A stretch of DNA of 64,000 nucleotides from JAGGSN01 sp965603725 (lineage in GTDB: Bacteria > Zixibacteria > MSB-5A5 > UBA10806 > 4484-95). The stretch spans positions 1 to 64,000 of the forward strand of contig CBFDEC010000005.1 in NCBI GenBank assembly GCA_965603725.1, given 5' to 3'. Positions within the stretch are counted from its first letter, which is position 1. The number at the start of each line of letters is the position of its first letter. Made by a program: the position numbers and the translations under genes. The notes beneath the pieces were generated by a model. It was given only the letters and a program-made list of their open reading frames with translations. It was not told where the DNA came from and did not search any database. Of the stretch, positions 17,506 to 26,245 are shown in pieces.

Positions 17506-17579
17506 TACAGCCGGATGGATTTGAACCATCGGCCTCCTGATCCACAGTCAGGCGCTCTAACCAACTGAGCTACGGCTGC
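17506..17579 (-). tRNA. tRNA-His (anticodon GTG), without G-1:C73
   Basis: A 74-nt cloverleaf: acceptor GCAGCCG/CGGCTGT, D-arm GCTC-AGTTGGTTA-GAGC, anticodon stem CCTGA/TCAGG around loop CTGTGGA (GTG), 5-nt variable loop, T-arm GATGG-TTCAAAT-CCATC. Aligning from T8-A9, the base before G1 is T and not G, the 1:72 pair is G:U, and the discriminator base 73 is A (followed by CTT, so CCA is not encoded). Canonical bacterial tRNA-His carries G-1 opposite C73. The D-loop has a base at 20a, a U. These are the features reported for the divergent tRNA-His of Caulobacter-type alpha-proteobacteria. Confidence 0.95.
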
Positions 17580-17810
17580 ATATCTTGTTATCTGCCGACG
17601 AATTTGCTGACCTTCTCAAGTCCGGGATAACCCTATCAGTTATCAGTTATCCTCAACTCACCAACCTGCAATTTCTTATCGGCAATAAAATATATGATTC
17701 AACCTTCAAAGTCAACCCAAAGTATCAATCATGTTTTGGTTAGTAAAATGACCGGGTTGGTTCTTAAATAGTCCTTTACAACACCGATATTACAAAAGCA
17801 ATGACCAATA

Positions 17811-17841
17811 AAAACGGAGCGCCAAAAACATTCGGCGCCCC
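17811..17841 (-). terminator. Second, distal intrinsic terminator
   Basis: On the minus strand GGGGCGCC and GGCGCTCC form an 8-bp stem with one G:U pair around a 10-nt loop, then G and five or more T. It would back up the terminator at 17970-17996. Confidence 0.6.
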
Positions 17842-17969
17842 TGAGCAAAGGGTTGCCAAATTAGGAAGGGGGGCTGAAACCTATTCGACAGGACCCTTTG
17901 TTTTATTTCTACTTAAATCTAACAATAAATTTAATAATAAAGTTTCAAAAAAGCAAGATAAAAGACAAT

Positions 17970-17996
17970 AAAAAAGAGCGGCCAATATGACCGCTC
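17970..17996 (-). terminator. Intrinsic terminator of the C25 peptidase gene
   Basis: Minus strand reads GAGCGGTCA-TAT-TGGCCGCTC then six T: a 9-bp stem with one wobble, tight loop and U-tract, 28 bp after the stop codon. Confidence 0.85.
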
Positions 17997-18023
17997 TCAA
18001 TAATACTATTAAAATCGGCAAAC

Positions 18024-21000
18024 CTATTTCAGCATCACCATTTTCCGGGTGATGATTTTATCGCCCTGCGCCAGTTTATAGAAATACACACCGGAGGCGA
18101 TTTTATCACCGCTCTCGTCAGCGCTGTCCCAGGTAACCTGATGGAAGCCGGCCGTGAGTTCTTCGTTGATCAGCGTTTTAACCTTGCGGCCCATAATATC
18201 ATAAACATCAAGAGTGGTATGGCCGGTCACAGGCAACCCGAAGGAAATTTCCGTTGTCGGGTTAAACGGATTGGGATAGTTCTGGCTTAAAGTGAAAACT
18301 TCAGGAATACCAGCCAGGTTTTCATCATCAACAGAAGTCATCCCCACCAAAAGAGTGCAGGGCACGCTGAATGATGTATTATCGGGATCGTTGGAACTGA
18401 TTAATATCTGACCGGTGTATGTGCCATCATCAATATCGGCGGCGTTAAACAGGACCCCAAGTACCGTTGATTCATCATAAGGCAATGAACCGATTTCAGG
18501 TGATACAGACAACCAGAATATTGGATGTTTAATCAATATGGCAAGGTTTGCCTCTGCATAGCTTTCATTGTAAGCTATTTCTAAGCCATCTGAGCCGTTC
18601 TCGTTTTGAATTCCGATAGTATTTGAATTTGCGGGACTGTTAATTAAAGCATACTGGAAGGCAATATCGCCGTTTGAGGATAAGATAATCTGGAACGTAT
18701 AAGGTCCGCCGCTGCCCCAATGAGGAACGTTTATGTATGAGATAACCAGAGAATTAGCTCGGCTGAGATAATAGGCGTTACCCCCGCTGTTGAAATTCAG
18801 GTCGTCCCAGAACGGCGCTACCAGGTTGAATGGGGCATCATTGCCGGGGATCGATTGATTAGAGTAGTCGTTATCATTCGATGTGAACGATATCCAGCCA
18901 TTAGTACAGAATCTGAATGTTGAGAATGTGTTGCCATAAAATGGGAAATTGAAACCGATGTCAAACGGACCGACATTTGTATCATCTCCCAATCCGGAAA
19001 TGGGAATCCCAAAGTCTGTTATATCGATCCAGTTGTATGTTGGGCCATCGGGTTCATCTGAATCTATCCATCTGTAACCGTATTCATCGGGGCCGCCGAA
19101 ATCGGTAATCAAACCGTCGCCGAAGTCATCTTTGTATTCAACTTTAGGACCGACATAATTATAATATGTAAGGCCATCGACATATGATATTTCGATATCG
19201 TTATCTATGACAGAATCTTCTTCTATTTCATCCTCAGGTTCAGAAGCAGTTCTGAAATCGGCTATCGCTTCCGCGTAAAAATCTAGCGAACCTCCGCCGG
19301 CGTTGCTTATAGTCAGATCATGGGTTACTGCACCGCCAGAGTCGAGATATACAACATAGTAAGTCGGCTCTACCTGAAGCGATGGTATAGCATATACAGG
19401 GATAGTGAAATGGCTGGTCCAGGTTTCACGTTCGTTGCCGGTTATTTCAAGCTCGAAAGAAATAAGGTGTCCGTCGGGAACATCAAAGGAGACATCAAAA
19501 GCGTAAGCATCGTCAACATTTACATAGCCGAAATCACCGGCGATATTGCCAAACGATTCGGTATCATCGGTAATAGTGGTATATTCATCCTCGGTGGACA
19601 AAATAGCCGTCACATCGGAAGCTTCATCAGGTCCGACATTTACTAACGTCATTCCCAGTAATATGCTTTCTCCGTAATCGACCAGGCCGTTGTTATTGCC
19701 TGCTGAGTCGTTAATGGTACAGGAATCAACTACAACATACGATCCATCAGGAGCGGTAATCACGATAGTGGAGGTATAAGGCTGACGGTTTTGAGCGGTG
19801 ATCACAATATCGGCGGTACCGGGCTGTTCAAACTGGATCAACTGAACTTCGACCATCCCGGTTTCGTCGACATATCCCGCTCCATGGACAACACCCTCAA
19901 CTGAAATTCCCACATAAGAGCCCGGGTCGGCCAGCACAGTAAAAGACGGAGCGGTCATCATGACAGTCTCATCATGCTCAACATTATTAACGGATGGTAC
20001 GCCAAAGTATGTCATTACCGAGGGGTCGCCCATAAGATGATACGCCTCCCAATAATATTGAGTCAGGCCGCTGCCGGATTCGGTCACGCCCATATTGCCG
20101 GCAAAGATAACGGCATCATTTGTGATATAATGCTGACTGACCGGCTCGCCGTGATCGTGGAAAATGCCATCATAAGCGCCGGGGCCGGTTTGCTCGTAGC
20201 TGGGACCATTGCCAATGACCGGTCCATAGCCGACACCCCACCAGTAATCCTCGTCCCAGTAGGTGCTGTTGGAAGCGCCGATATAGCCAACGCCGCCCCT
20301 TTCAGACGCCTGCAACCAGGCCTCACCGAAGCAGGGCGTTGACTCGTCAAACGTATTTGATAAACAGCAATTACCTATACCAAGTAAATATTTGTGGTCA
20401 TTGGTCAAGTTATATATATCGCTAACAGTGAATGAGGGATCGCCAAACCCGCTGTGGCCGCAATGAGCCGTATAGTTTATAAAACCGACGCCTTCATTAA
20501 CAGTTTGAATAATAGCGGCTGAAGCGCCCGGATCATCAGATTGCGGATATAACCAGGTGTGATCCTCAATTCCATGAGCAAGGTTGAAATACAGGTTTGT
20601 GCCGTAGTTTATCTGGCCATTGCCGTGAGTTTCAGCATAATAATAATCGACGCCGGAAATCAAAGTCACCTCGCCCAGATAACTCGGGTCGGGCATTGTA
20701 TATTGTTCATATTCAAGAGTCTTATCGATTTGCGGTTGCAGATATGATTCATCTTGAGCGGAAAAACGTCCATAATAAATCTCCGGGAAATCATCGCCGG
20801 TAAATTCGCAGTAACGCAAATCAGTAACATGTGATCCGGCATTACCATCAAACGTTGGTATTTGCGGCGTATCGCCAACCAGCAGCACAAACGACGGCAC
20901 CGGATCATCTTCCGGAGGATTGCTGCTATAGTAAATATCTTGAATGTAATTTTTGATAGCATAAGTAGAATAACCAATATCATCGGTGTAAGCGGTTATT

Positions 21001-21830
21001 ATGTTGAAGCCTTTCTTGATTTTCCATTCAATAAGCGGCTGCAGTTGGTCTTCAAACATCCTATCTGAGATAATCAGATATTTTACCGGATAGGTTACCA
21101 AATCATCAAGAATCATTGGAGCCTGTTTTTCATAATTGATAACCCGGTTGTAGATCGGTGTAAAGAATGGCGAATGATAGAGTCGCTGCATTTTTTCAGT
21201 TTTTGCCCAATCAGGGTGGAGATAGCTGACCCGAACCGTCAGATGTTTGTAAACCCTGATCGTGTTTTCGGTGGGGTTATATTCAACCGGGGCTATTGAA
21301 ACCATTCCCATATGTAATGCCCGCATCGTGCCCAAAATCGAAGATTGCGCAAGCGGTAGGCTGTAATAGCCAGCCTGCCGATAAACGTCAAGATTGTATT
21401 CGAACGGAACATCTTCTGGCGACTCTGATTTAGACAGTGAGGGTTGTACTGGAATCAGGGGATTGGTTAGTTGAAGATCAGACAGTGATATTTCTTCAAT
21501 ATCATAATCTAACACCTCGGTCTCAAGTTCACAGTCAAACGGAACCGAAAGAATACGGTTAACCATGGGCAAATTGGGTTCGCCGATGTTATGTGAACGG
21601 GTAAAGCCATCGATAGTCAGTAAGACAAAATCCCCATCGCTGGTATTAACCGTCCGGAAATCAACCGAGCCAATGTCAATCTGCATCACCAGTTCATTTT
21701 GATCCTGGCTTAAAATCTTAACCCCGGTCGGTGTACTCCCAAGCTGAACGGTTTCAACGGCAAACGCCGACCCGAACAGACCAGCGCTTAAAACCGCCGC
21801 AAAGATCATTCTTAAAAACAACTTACACAA
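18024..21830 (-). CDS. Secreted C25 (gingipain-like) cysteine peptidase with C-terminal sorting domain
   Basis: About 1,268 residues. A signal peptide ends near 'GSAFA'; a propeptide follows. The C25 catalytic domain carries 'INYTAHCGHSGFGDPSF' with His equivalent to the gingipain catalytic His (residue 467 in the frame from 21863) and 'GIGNCCLSNTF' with the likely nucleophile Cys500. Ig-like or beta domains fill the middle, and the last ~85 residues form the FCB-type sorting/FlgD-like domain: 'LSQNYPNPFNPTTEI', 'VYDIMGRKV', 'SGVYFYKL', 'RKMVMLK'. It is therefore predicted to reach the cell surface or medium, by a type IX-like route if one exists. The start codon is set by GGAGG at 21836-21840, which gives TTG 21830; ATGs at 21842 and 21863 remain alternatives. 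Confidence 0.88.
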   Translation of the reverse strand: MCKLFLRMIFAAVLSAGLFGSAFAVETVQLGSTPTGVKILSQDQNELVMQIDIGSVDFRTVNTSDGDFVLLTIDGFTRSHNIGEPNLPMVNRILSVPFDCELETEVLDYDIEEISLSDLQLTNPLIPVQPSLSKSESPEDVPFEYNLDVYRQAGYYSLPLAQSSILGTMRALHMGMVSIAPVEYNPTENTIRVYKHLTVRVSYLHPDWAKTEKMQRLYHSPFFTPIYNRVINYEKQAPMILDDLVTYPVKYLIISDRMFEDQLQPLIEWKIKKGFNIITAYTDDIGYSTYAIKNYIQDIYYSSNPPEDDPVPSFVLLVGDTPQIPTFDGNAGSHVTDLRYCEFTGDDFPEIYYGRFSAQDESYLQPQIDKTLEYEQYTMPDPSYLGEVTLISGVDYYYAETHGNGQINYGTNLYFNLAHGIEDHTWLYPQSDDPGASAAIIQTVNEGVGFINYTAHCGHSGFGDPSFTVSDIYNLTNDHKYLLGIGNCCLSNTFDESTPCFGEAWLQASERGGVGYIGASNSTYWDEDYWWGVGYGPVIGNGPSYEQTGPGAYDGIFHDHGEPVSQHYITNDAVIFAGNMGVTESGSGLTQYYWEAYHLMGDPSVMTYFGVPSVNNVEHDETVMMTAPSFTVLADPGSYVGISVEGVVHGAGYVDETGMVEVQLIQFEQPGTADIVITAQNRQPYTSTIVITAPDGSYVVVDSCTINDSAGNNNGLVDYGESILLGMTLVNVGPDEASDVTAILSTEDEYTTITDDTESFGNIAGDFGYVNVDDAYAFDVSFDVPDGHLISFELEITGNERETWTSHFTIPVYAIPSLQVEPTYYVVYLDSGGAVTHDLTISNAGGGSLDFYAEAIADFRTASEPEDEIEEDSVIDNDIEISYVDGLTYYNYVGPKVEYKDDFGDGLITDFGGPDEYGYRWIDSDEPDGPTYNWIDITDFGIPISGLGDDTNVGPFDIGFNFPFYGNTFSTFRFCTNGWISFTSNDNDYSNQSIPGNDAPFNLVAPFWDDLNFNSGGNAYYLSRANSLVISYINVPHWGSGGPYTFQIILSSNGDIAFQYALINSPANSNTIGIQNENGSDGLEIAYNESYAEANLAILIKHPIFWLSVSPEIGSLPYDESTVLGVLFNAADIDDGTYTGQILISSNDPDNTSFSVPCTLLVGMTSVDDENLAGIPEVFTLSQNYPNPFNPTTEISFGLPVTGHTTLDVYDIMGRKVKTLINEELTAGFHQVTWDSADESGDKIASGVYFYKLAQGDKIITRKMVMLK

Positions 21831-21917
21831 ATTCACCTCCATTAATTTAAATTTACATTTCAACGATTTTTTAAAAATATGTATTTTGATTCTCTCCGCA
21901 AAGTTGCTTTATTAATA

Positions 21918-21923
21918 ATTATA
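21918..21923 (-). promoter_or_regulatory. Possible -10 box upstream of C25 peptidase
   Basis: A perfect TATAAT on the minus strand about 90 bp before the start codon. The -35 region is poor (CTTTGT), so this is tentative in such AT-rich DNA. Confidence 0.3.
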
Positions 21924-22057
21924 TCAAAAAGTCGATAAAAACAAAGTAAAAAATGTCACTAAATCACTATTTTATTATTGGGCAAGGCCAGATACTTTTA
22001 ATTATAGATTATTATAAGTTGATTCTACTATTGCACTAATAGCAAATCCCCGGGGCA

Positions 22058-23881
22058 TTAATTCTCCGGACGCTTTAAGACTTTCTCTATGCTGTCGCAA
22101 AGCCTGCTGTAGCTATTAGTTTCTTCTACATAACCAAATTGACGGCAGAACCCCTCCCTGAATCGAATTGCCCTGAGAAAGCCAGACAGGACAACCTTTG
22201 CTCTTTTATCGACATAGACGAAGGGCGATTCCCAGGCTGAAAAATCGATCCTGTCGATATTGAAATCCACATAGCTGAATTTGTCCTTGAACTGGTATAG
22301 TACGCCCACAGGTATTCTGGCCATATTGATGACTAAGTCTTCGTCTTTTAAGATATTGGTATAGACCGGTCTTTTTTCAATATTGGTTATGATAATGGAG
22401 GAAATCATTGCCTGGAATGCAGCGGTCAAAGCCTGTGGACTAAACTTCTCCCCGGTTTCAAAAGGTTTCAATAGTTCAAGAAAATGAGCGATTTGCCTTT
22501 CGGATTCGTGCACGACATCAGGATGGCGCCGCATTAGAAAATCCAGATACCAGGAGCGCCGCAGCAGTTCCTTATCGATCATAACGACATCGGGACGAAT
22601 ATTTAGAGCATAACGGAAGTACAGCCAGGGCGAGTACAAATCCCAGTTTTCGACAAGGGCGATTCCATTTTTATCCATTGAGGCCAGCATATTTTTAACG
22701 CCCTCGGCGGCGAATACTTTCCTGCTTTTGTCCTGCCTGTAATAGTTGTCGAACAGATTAAAGGCTGGAAGAGCAATAAGTACGAAAACGATAAATGCCT
22801 TTATAGCTTTTTTATAATTCGTAATCAGCTTAGCGCCGGTTAATATTCCTATGATATAGGCTAAACCGGCTCCGGCAAAAATCGCCATGCCGGCAAACCC
22901 CAGCAAGTAGTATGCATCAATATCGACAATCTCATAATTCGAACTGTAGATTATATCAGCAACAATTATTATAATAAGGAACATCGATACTTTAAATCGT
23001 TTTTTAAGCATGATTATTATTCCGACAACTGTCAGACTTAGGCCGCTAACCCCGAACTGCTGGTGAAGCAGTGTGAAGAAATAGCTGATTCCCTCGAGCA
23101 TTAGGGCCGGCGACTTGAACATCCAGACCCGGTATTGCCAGGCGCTGATATGATTGATAAAACCTTCCAGACTGACCGGATTGCCCCAGTTTAAAAATGG
23201 TTTAAAAGAAGCCCGAACCGGCAAGTAAATATAAACGGACAGGGCAATAATCAAAAAGAATACCGCCCAAAGATAACGCAGTTTGAATATTCCTTTAATG
23301 CCATCAGTTATGAAAAGCAGATAAATGATTGCCGGCATCAAAAATATCGTACTCATATGGGAGCCGAATGACAGCCCCCAGATATAGAAACCGGCTAATA
23401 GGAAACCTGGCTTTCTTTCAAATATATACTTTACAAAAAGCAGGATCACTATCAGGTCCGCCAGAAGGGTAAAACAATAGACCTCGTTGGCAGTGCCCTG
23501 CGACCACCAGACCGGCGAAAAAGCCATAAACAACGATATCGATGCAGAAACCGAAAATTTATAACCTGAGAAAGGAATTAATGATTTTATAATGACAAAC
23601 AGCAGACCGGCAGATAAAGATGTACATATCAAAGACAGAAGATGGCACCTGAATATTACCTCACCCGGAAGCAACAGGACTGCAAATCTTCCTAATAGCA
23701 CATAAAGCGGATAGCCGGTGGGGTGCGGGATGCCAAGCAGAAGACAATTTACCGCGAGTTCACCCGAGTCGATGAACTCAACAGTTGGGCATGCTGTTTT
23801 GATATATAATATGCCGGCAATAACAGTAACGCCGGCAAACCATAAGTATTTTGCTAAAGACTCTTTGGTATTAATGGCCAA
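22058..23881 (-). CDS. DUF2723-family polytopic membrane protein (GT-C-like)
   Basis: A 607-residue membrane protein of the DUF2723 family (PF11028), common in the FCB group and related to protein O-mannosyltransferase-like GT-C enzymes. The N-terminal signature 'CPTVEFIDSGELAVN' with acidic residues after the first helix, and 'GIPHPTGYPLYVLLGR', are diagnostic. About ten membrane helices are followed by a soluble ~200-residue C-terminal domain. Function is unproven; a glycosyl transfer to secreted proteins or lipids is the reasonable guess. It starts 24 bp after ssb on the same strand and is probably cotranscribed with it. Confidence 0.85.
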   Translation of the reverse strand: MAINTKESLAKYLWFAGVTVIAGILYIKTACPTVEFIDSGELAVNCLLLGIPHPTGYPLYVLLGRFAVLLLPGEVIFRCHLLSLICTSLSAGLLFVIIKSLIPFSGYKFSVSASISLFMAFSPVWWSQGTANEVYCFTLLADLIVILLFVKYIFERKPGFLLAGFYIWGLSFGSHMSTIFLMPAIIYLLFITDGIKGIFKLRYLWAVFFLIIALSVYIYLPVRASFKPFLNWGNPVSLEGFINHISAWQYRVWMFKSPALMLEGISYFFTLLHQQFGVSGLSLTVVGIIIMLKKRFKVSMFLIIIIVADIIYSSNYEIVDIDAYYLLGFAGMAIFAGAGLAYIIGILTGAKLITNYKKAIKAFIVFVLIALPAFNLFDNYYRQDKSRKVFAAEGVKNMLASMDKNGIALVENWDLYSPWLYFRYALNIRPDVVMIDKELLRRSWYLDFLMRRHPDVVHESERQIAHFLELLKPFETGEKFSPQALTAAFQAMISSIIITNIEKRPVYTNILKDEDLVINMARIPVGVLYQFKDKFSYVDFNIDRIDFSAWESPFVYVDKRAKVVLSGFLRAIRFREGFCRQFGYVEETNSYSRLCDSIEKVLKRPEN

Positions 23882-23905
23882 AACTATGGATAGCGATCTG
23901 ATTCT

Positions 23906-24331
23906 TTAGAACGGCAGATCATCATCATCGGCGGCGACATCAGGCGGCGCTTCAGGGGAAGCTGGACCCTGGGAAGGACGAGAGCCGGCAGCCTGATCGG
24001 GCTTGCCTCCTAAGTATTGCACGGTTAGAGCGACAACTTCACTTATATACCTTTTATTGCCGTCTTTATCATCATAACTGCGATTCTGAATTCTGCCCTC
24101 GATATATACCGGACGGCCTTTGCTTAAATATTCGTTGGCATTTTCAGCCTGTTTTCCCCAAACTACTATGTTATGCCAGTCGGTTTGCTCCTGAGTCTGT
24201 CCTTCCTTATCGCGCCATTTCCTGGTGGTGGCTATTGGAAATGATGCTACAGCCTGTCCGGATGGTGTGTAACGAAGTTCGGGGTCTTTACCCAGATTGC
24301 CGATTAAAATTGCCTTGTTTACTGATGCCAT
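23906..24331 (-). CDS. ssb: Single-stranded DNA-binding protein
   Basis: A 141-residue SSB with an N-terminal OB fold ('NKAILIGNLGKDPELRYTPSG', 'FPIATTRKWRD', 'DWHNIVVWGKQAENANEYLSKG'), a Gly/Pro/Ser-rich linker and the acidic tip 'DDDDLPF' that docks replication and repair partners. GGAGG precedes the ATG. Confidence 0.96.
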   Translation of the reverse strand: MASVNKAILIGNLGKDPELRYTPSGQAVASFPIATTRKWRDKEGQTQEQTDWHNIVVWGKQAENANEYLSKGRPVYIEGRIQNRSYDDKDGNKRYISEVVALTVQYLGGKPDQAAGSRPSQGPASPEAPPDVAADDDDLPF

Positions 24332-24358
24332 TTTACCTCCATAAGCTTGTTTTTTGCT

Positions 24359-24387
24359 AAAATAAATATTGCGCGCCGCTATGTCAA
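24359..24387 (-). promoter_or_regulatory. Sigma70-type promoter for ssb
   Basis: Minus-strand TTGACA (plus 24382-24387), 17-bp spacer, TATTTT (24359-24364), about 30 bp upstream of the start codon. Confidence 0.55.
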
Positions 24388-24451
24388 TTTATTTATCATT
24401 TTTTATATCCGTTATTATATAGCTTATTCTGTATGCTATCCAAAATATTTC

Positions 24452-24480
24452 TTGCAATATCCCTGTATCACTGCTAACTT
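24452..24480 (+). promoter_or_regulatory. Possible promoter for nadE
   Basis: TTGCAA (24452-24457), 17-bp spacer, TAACTT (24475-24480), divergent from the ssb promoter. Confidence 0.35.
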
Positions 24481-24532
24481 TTTTAATTAATGATGCCTGT
24501 TAATATCAGGCAACGTAATGAGGATCATCATT

Positions 24533-25324
24533 ATGGAATCTAACATTCCGGACGGATTGAAAATAGACCCTGCGAAATTGGAAAAACATCTTGTTCATTT
24601 TATAAAAGAGGAATCGGAAAAGGCCGGTTTTACAGGACTTGTTCTTGGCGTTTCCGGCGGGCTCGATTCTGCTGTCGCTGCAAATCTGTCGGCAAAGGCA
24701 ATGAATCCTCGCAACGTAACCGGTGTTATCATGCCTTATTCCGTTTCCAATCCTGACAATATCAAGGATGCTGAGAATGTTATTGAAACTCTGGGCATCA
24801 ACCGGCGCTATGTTGATATTACGCCGATGATCGACGCATATTTCAAGGTCTATCCAACCGATGACCGTAACCGCAGGGGCAACAAGATGACGCGGGAACG
24901 GATGAGCGTGTTGTATGATATCTCGGCTGAGCTTGGCGCTTTAGTTGTTGGAACCTCTAACAAATCTGAAATCATGATGGGCTATGGCACTATATACGGT
25001 GACCTTGCCTGCGCTTTCAACCCTCTGGGCGGCCTTTATAAGACTCAGCTTAGACAACTGGCAAAGCAACTGAATATACCAGTTCGAATTATCAACAAAC
25101 CGCCATCGGCTGACCTCTGGCAGGGACAAACCGATGAGGGCGAACTCGGCTTGACCTATGAAAAGCTGGACACATTATTATTTTACATGATAGAAGAAAA
25201 CTATAATGACCGGCGGCTTGCCAAACTGGGTTTCTCCAGTGAATGTATACAATCAGTGAAAGCCAAAATAGCTCAAAATGAATTCAAAAGGCGCCTGCCC
25301 AGAATCGCAGATTTGAACGGATGA
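24533..25324 (+). CDS. nadE: NH3-dependent NAD+ synthetase
   Basis: A 263-residue enzyme that amidates deamido-NAD+ with ammonia and ATP. The ATP pyrophosphatase P-loop 'GVSGGLDSAVAANL', 'VVGTSNKSEIMMGYGT' and 'KPPSADLWQGQTDEGELG' are all present. There is no N-terminal glutaminase domain, so it depends on free ammonia or a separate amidotransferase. The ATG at 24533 is favoured over 24518 by a GAGGA at 24520-24524. Confidence 0.95.
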   Translation: MESNIPDGLKIDPAKLEKHLVHFIKEESEKAGFTGLVLGVSGGLDSAVAANLSAKAMNPRNVTGVIMPYSVSNPDNIKDAENVIETLGINRRYVDITPMIDAYFKVYPTDDRNRRGNKMTRERMSVLYDISAELGALVVGTSNKSEIMMGYGTIYGDLACAFNPLGGLYKTQLRQLAKQLNIPVRIINKPPSADLWQGQTDEGELGLTYEKLDTLLFYMIEENYNDRRLAKLGFSSECIQSVKAKIAQNEFKRRLPRIADLNG

Positions 25325-25356
25325 TCTGATGAATTGCTTATATTTATTTAAAGCAA

Positions 25357-25507
25357 CCTTGTCGGGAGACAAGCCCCCGACCTACTGCTGTGTTTCGGCA
25401 ACTACAATTCCCGAAACATGGCTCATATATCCCGCTGTAGTCCAATGGCAGCCCTGTCGGGGGACAAGCCCCCAACCTACTGCTGGTGCACGAGGACGTA
25501 CACCAGC
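25357..25507. repeat. Pair of direct repeats with internal hairpins, plus a third hairpin
   Basis: Two ~34-bp near-identical copies (25357-25390 and 25452-25485). Each contains a GTCGGG...CCC(G/A)AC hairpin around ACAA followed by CTACTGCTG. A further hairpin GCTGGTG/CACCAGC lies at 25482-25507. The spacer is non-coding; the open frame across it (25329-25541) reads through the repeats and has no family. Possibly remnants of a small repeat family, with the hairpin at 15865 as a distant relative. Confidence 0.65.
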
Positions 25508-25549
25508 CACAATTAATAATTCAGTTATTATGATAAAATAAGAGTTTTA

Positions 25550-26245
25550 ATGTCAATAGCCATTGGTAAATTATATATCGTTGCGACTCCGATTGGCAAC
25601 CTTGGCGATATGACCTATCGTGGAGTCGAGGCGCTCAAGCAGGCTGACCTGATTGCCTCGGAAGACACCCGGCATACATTGTTATTGCTCAAACATTACG
25701 GAATCAATACGAAACAGGTGTCTTATCATGATCATAATAAGATAAAAGTTACGCCTAAATTGATTTCTGAATTGCAGGCCGGTCGAAACATTGCGATTGT
25801 GTCCGATGCCGGCACACCGGGGATTTCGGACCCCGGTTTTTATCTTATACGGGAGTGTATCAAAAATGAGATTGAGGTAGTTCCTGTACCGGGAGCGTCT
25901 TCGGTAATGGCGGCTATCGTGGTATCCGGATTGCCGACCGACAGGTTTTGCTTTGAGGGCTTTTTACCACGGACCAGCGGGAAATTAAAGAAACGGCTCA
26001 CTGAGCTTAAAGATGAAAAACGAACGCTGATATTCTTCGAATCCCGGCACAGGCTTGCCAAGACCTTGAAGGCAATGATCGAAATATTGGGAGACCGCAA
26101 GGCGTTCGTCGGGCGTGAACTCACCAAAAAGTTTGAGCAGTTATACCGTTATAACATTTCAGAACTTCTGAACATATTTGAACAGAAAGCCCCCAAAGGC
26201 GAGCTGGTCCTGGTGGTCTGCGGCAACAGGAATGATATTGACTGA
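25550..26245 (+). CDS. rsmI: 16S rRNA (cytidine-1402 2'-O)-methyltransferase
   Basis: A 231-residue tetrapyrrole-methylase-fold enzyme that 2'-O-methylates C1402 in the decoding centre. Signature blocks are 'LYIVATPIGNLGDMTYR', 'LIASEDTRHT', 'VSDAGTPGISDPG', 'PVPGASSVMAA' and 'FEGFLPR'. Its 3' end overlaps the following membrane protein gene by 14 bp. Confidence 0.95.
   Translation: MSIAIGKLYIVATPIGNLGDMTYRGVEALKQADLIASEDTRHTLLLLKHYGINTKQVSYHDHNKIKVTPKLISELQAGRNIAIVSDAGTPGISDPGFYLIRECIKNEIEVVPVPGASSVMAAIVVSGLPTDRFCFEGFLPRTSGKLKKRLTELKDEKRTLIFFESRHRLAKTLKAMIEILGDRKAFVGRELTKKFEQLYRYNISELLNIFEQKAPKGELVLVVCGNRNDID

Larger units (their letters stand above)
17580..18023. other. Intergenic region between C25 peptidase and tRNA-His
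   Basis: About 440 bp without a gene. It holds a TATCAGT tandem repeat near 17635, and two minus-strand terminators (17811-17841 and 17970-17996) that insulate the peptidase gene from tRNA-His/hisS. The promoter for the tRNA should lie at about 17590-17640 but no convincing hexamer pair is seen. Confidence 0.5.

Noticed and set aside
25357..25485. CRISPR array
   Set aside because: Only two repeat copies, spaced 95 bp apart, each with its own hairpin and no regular spacers; no cas gene in the window.
25329..25541. 70-residue open frame
   Set aside because: It spans both copies of the hairpin repeat; the apparent peptide is a translation of repeat DNA.
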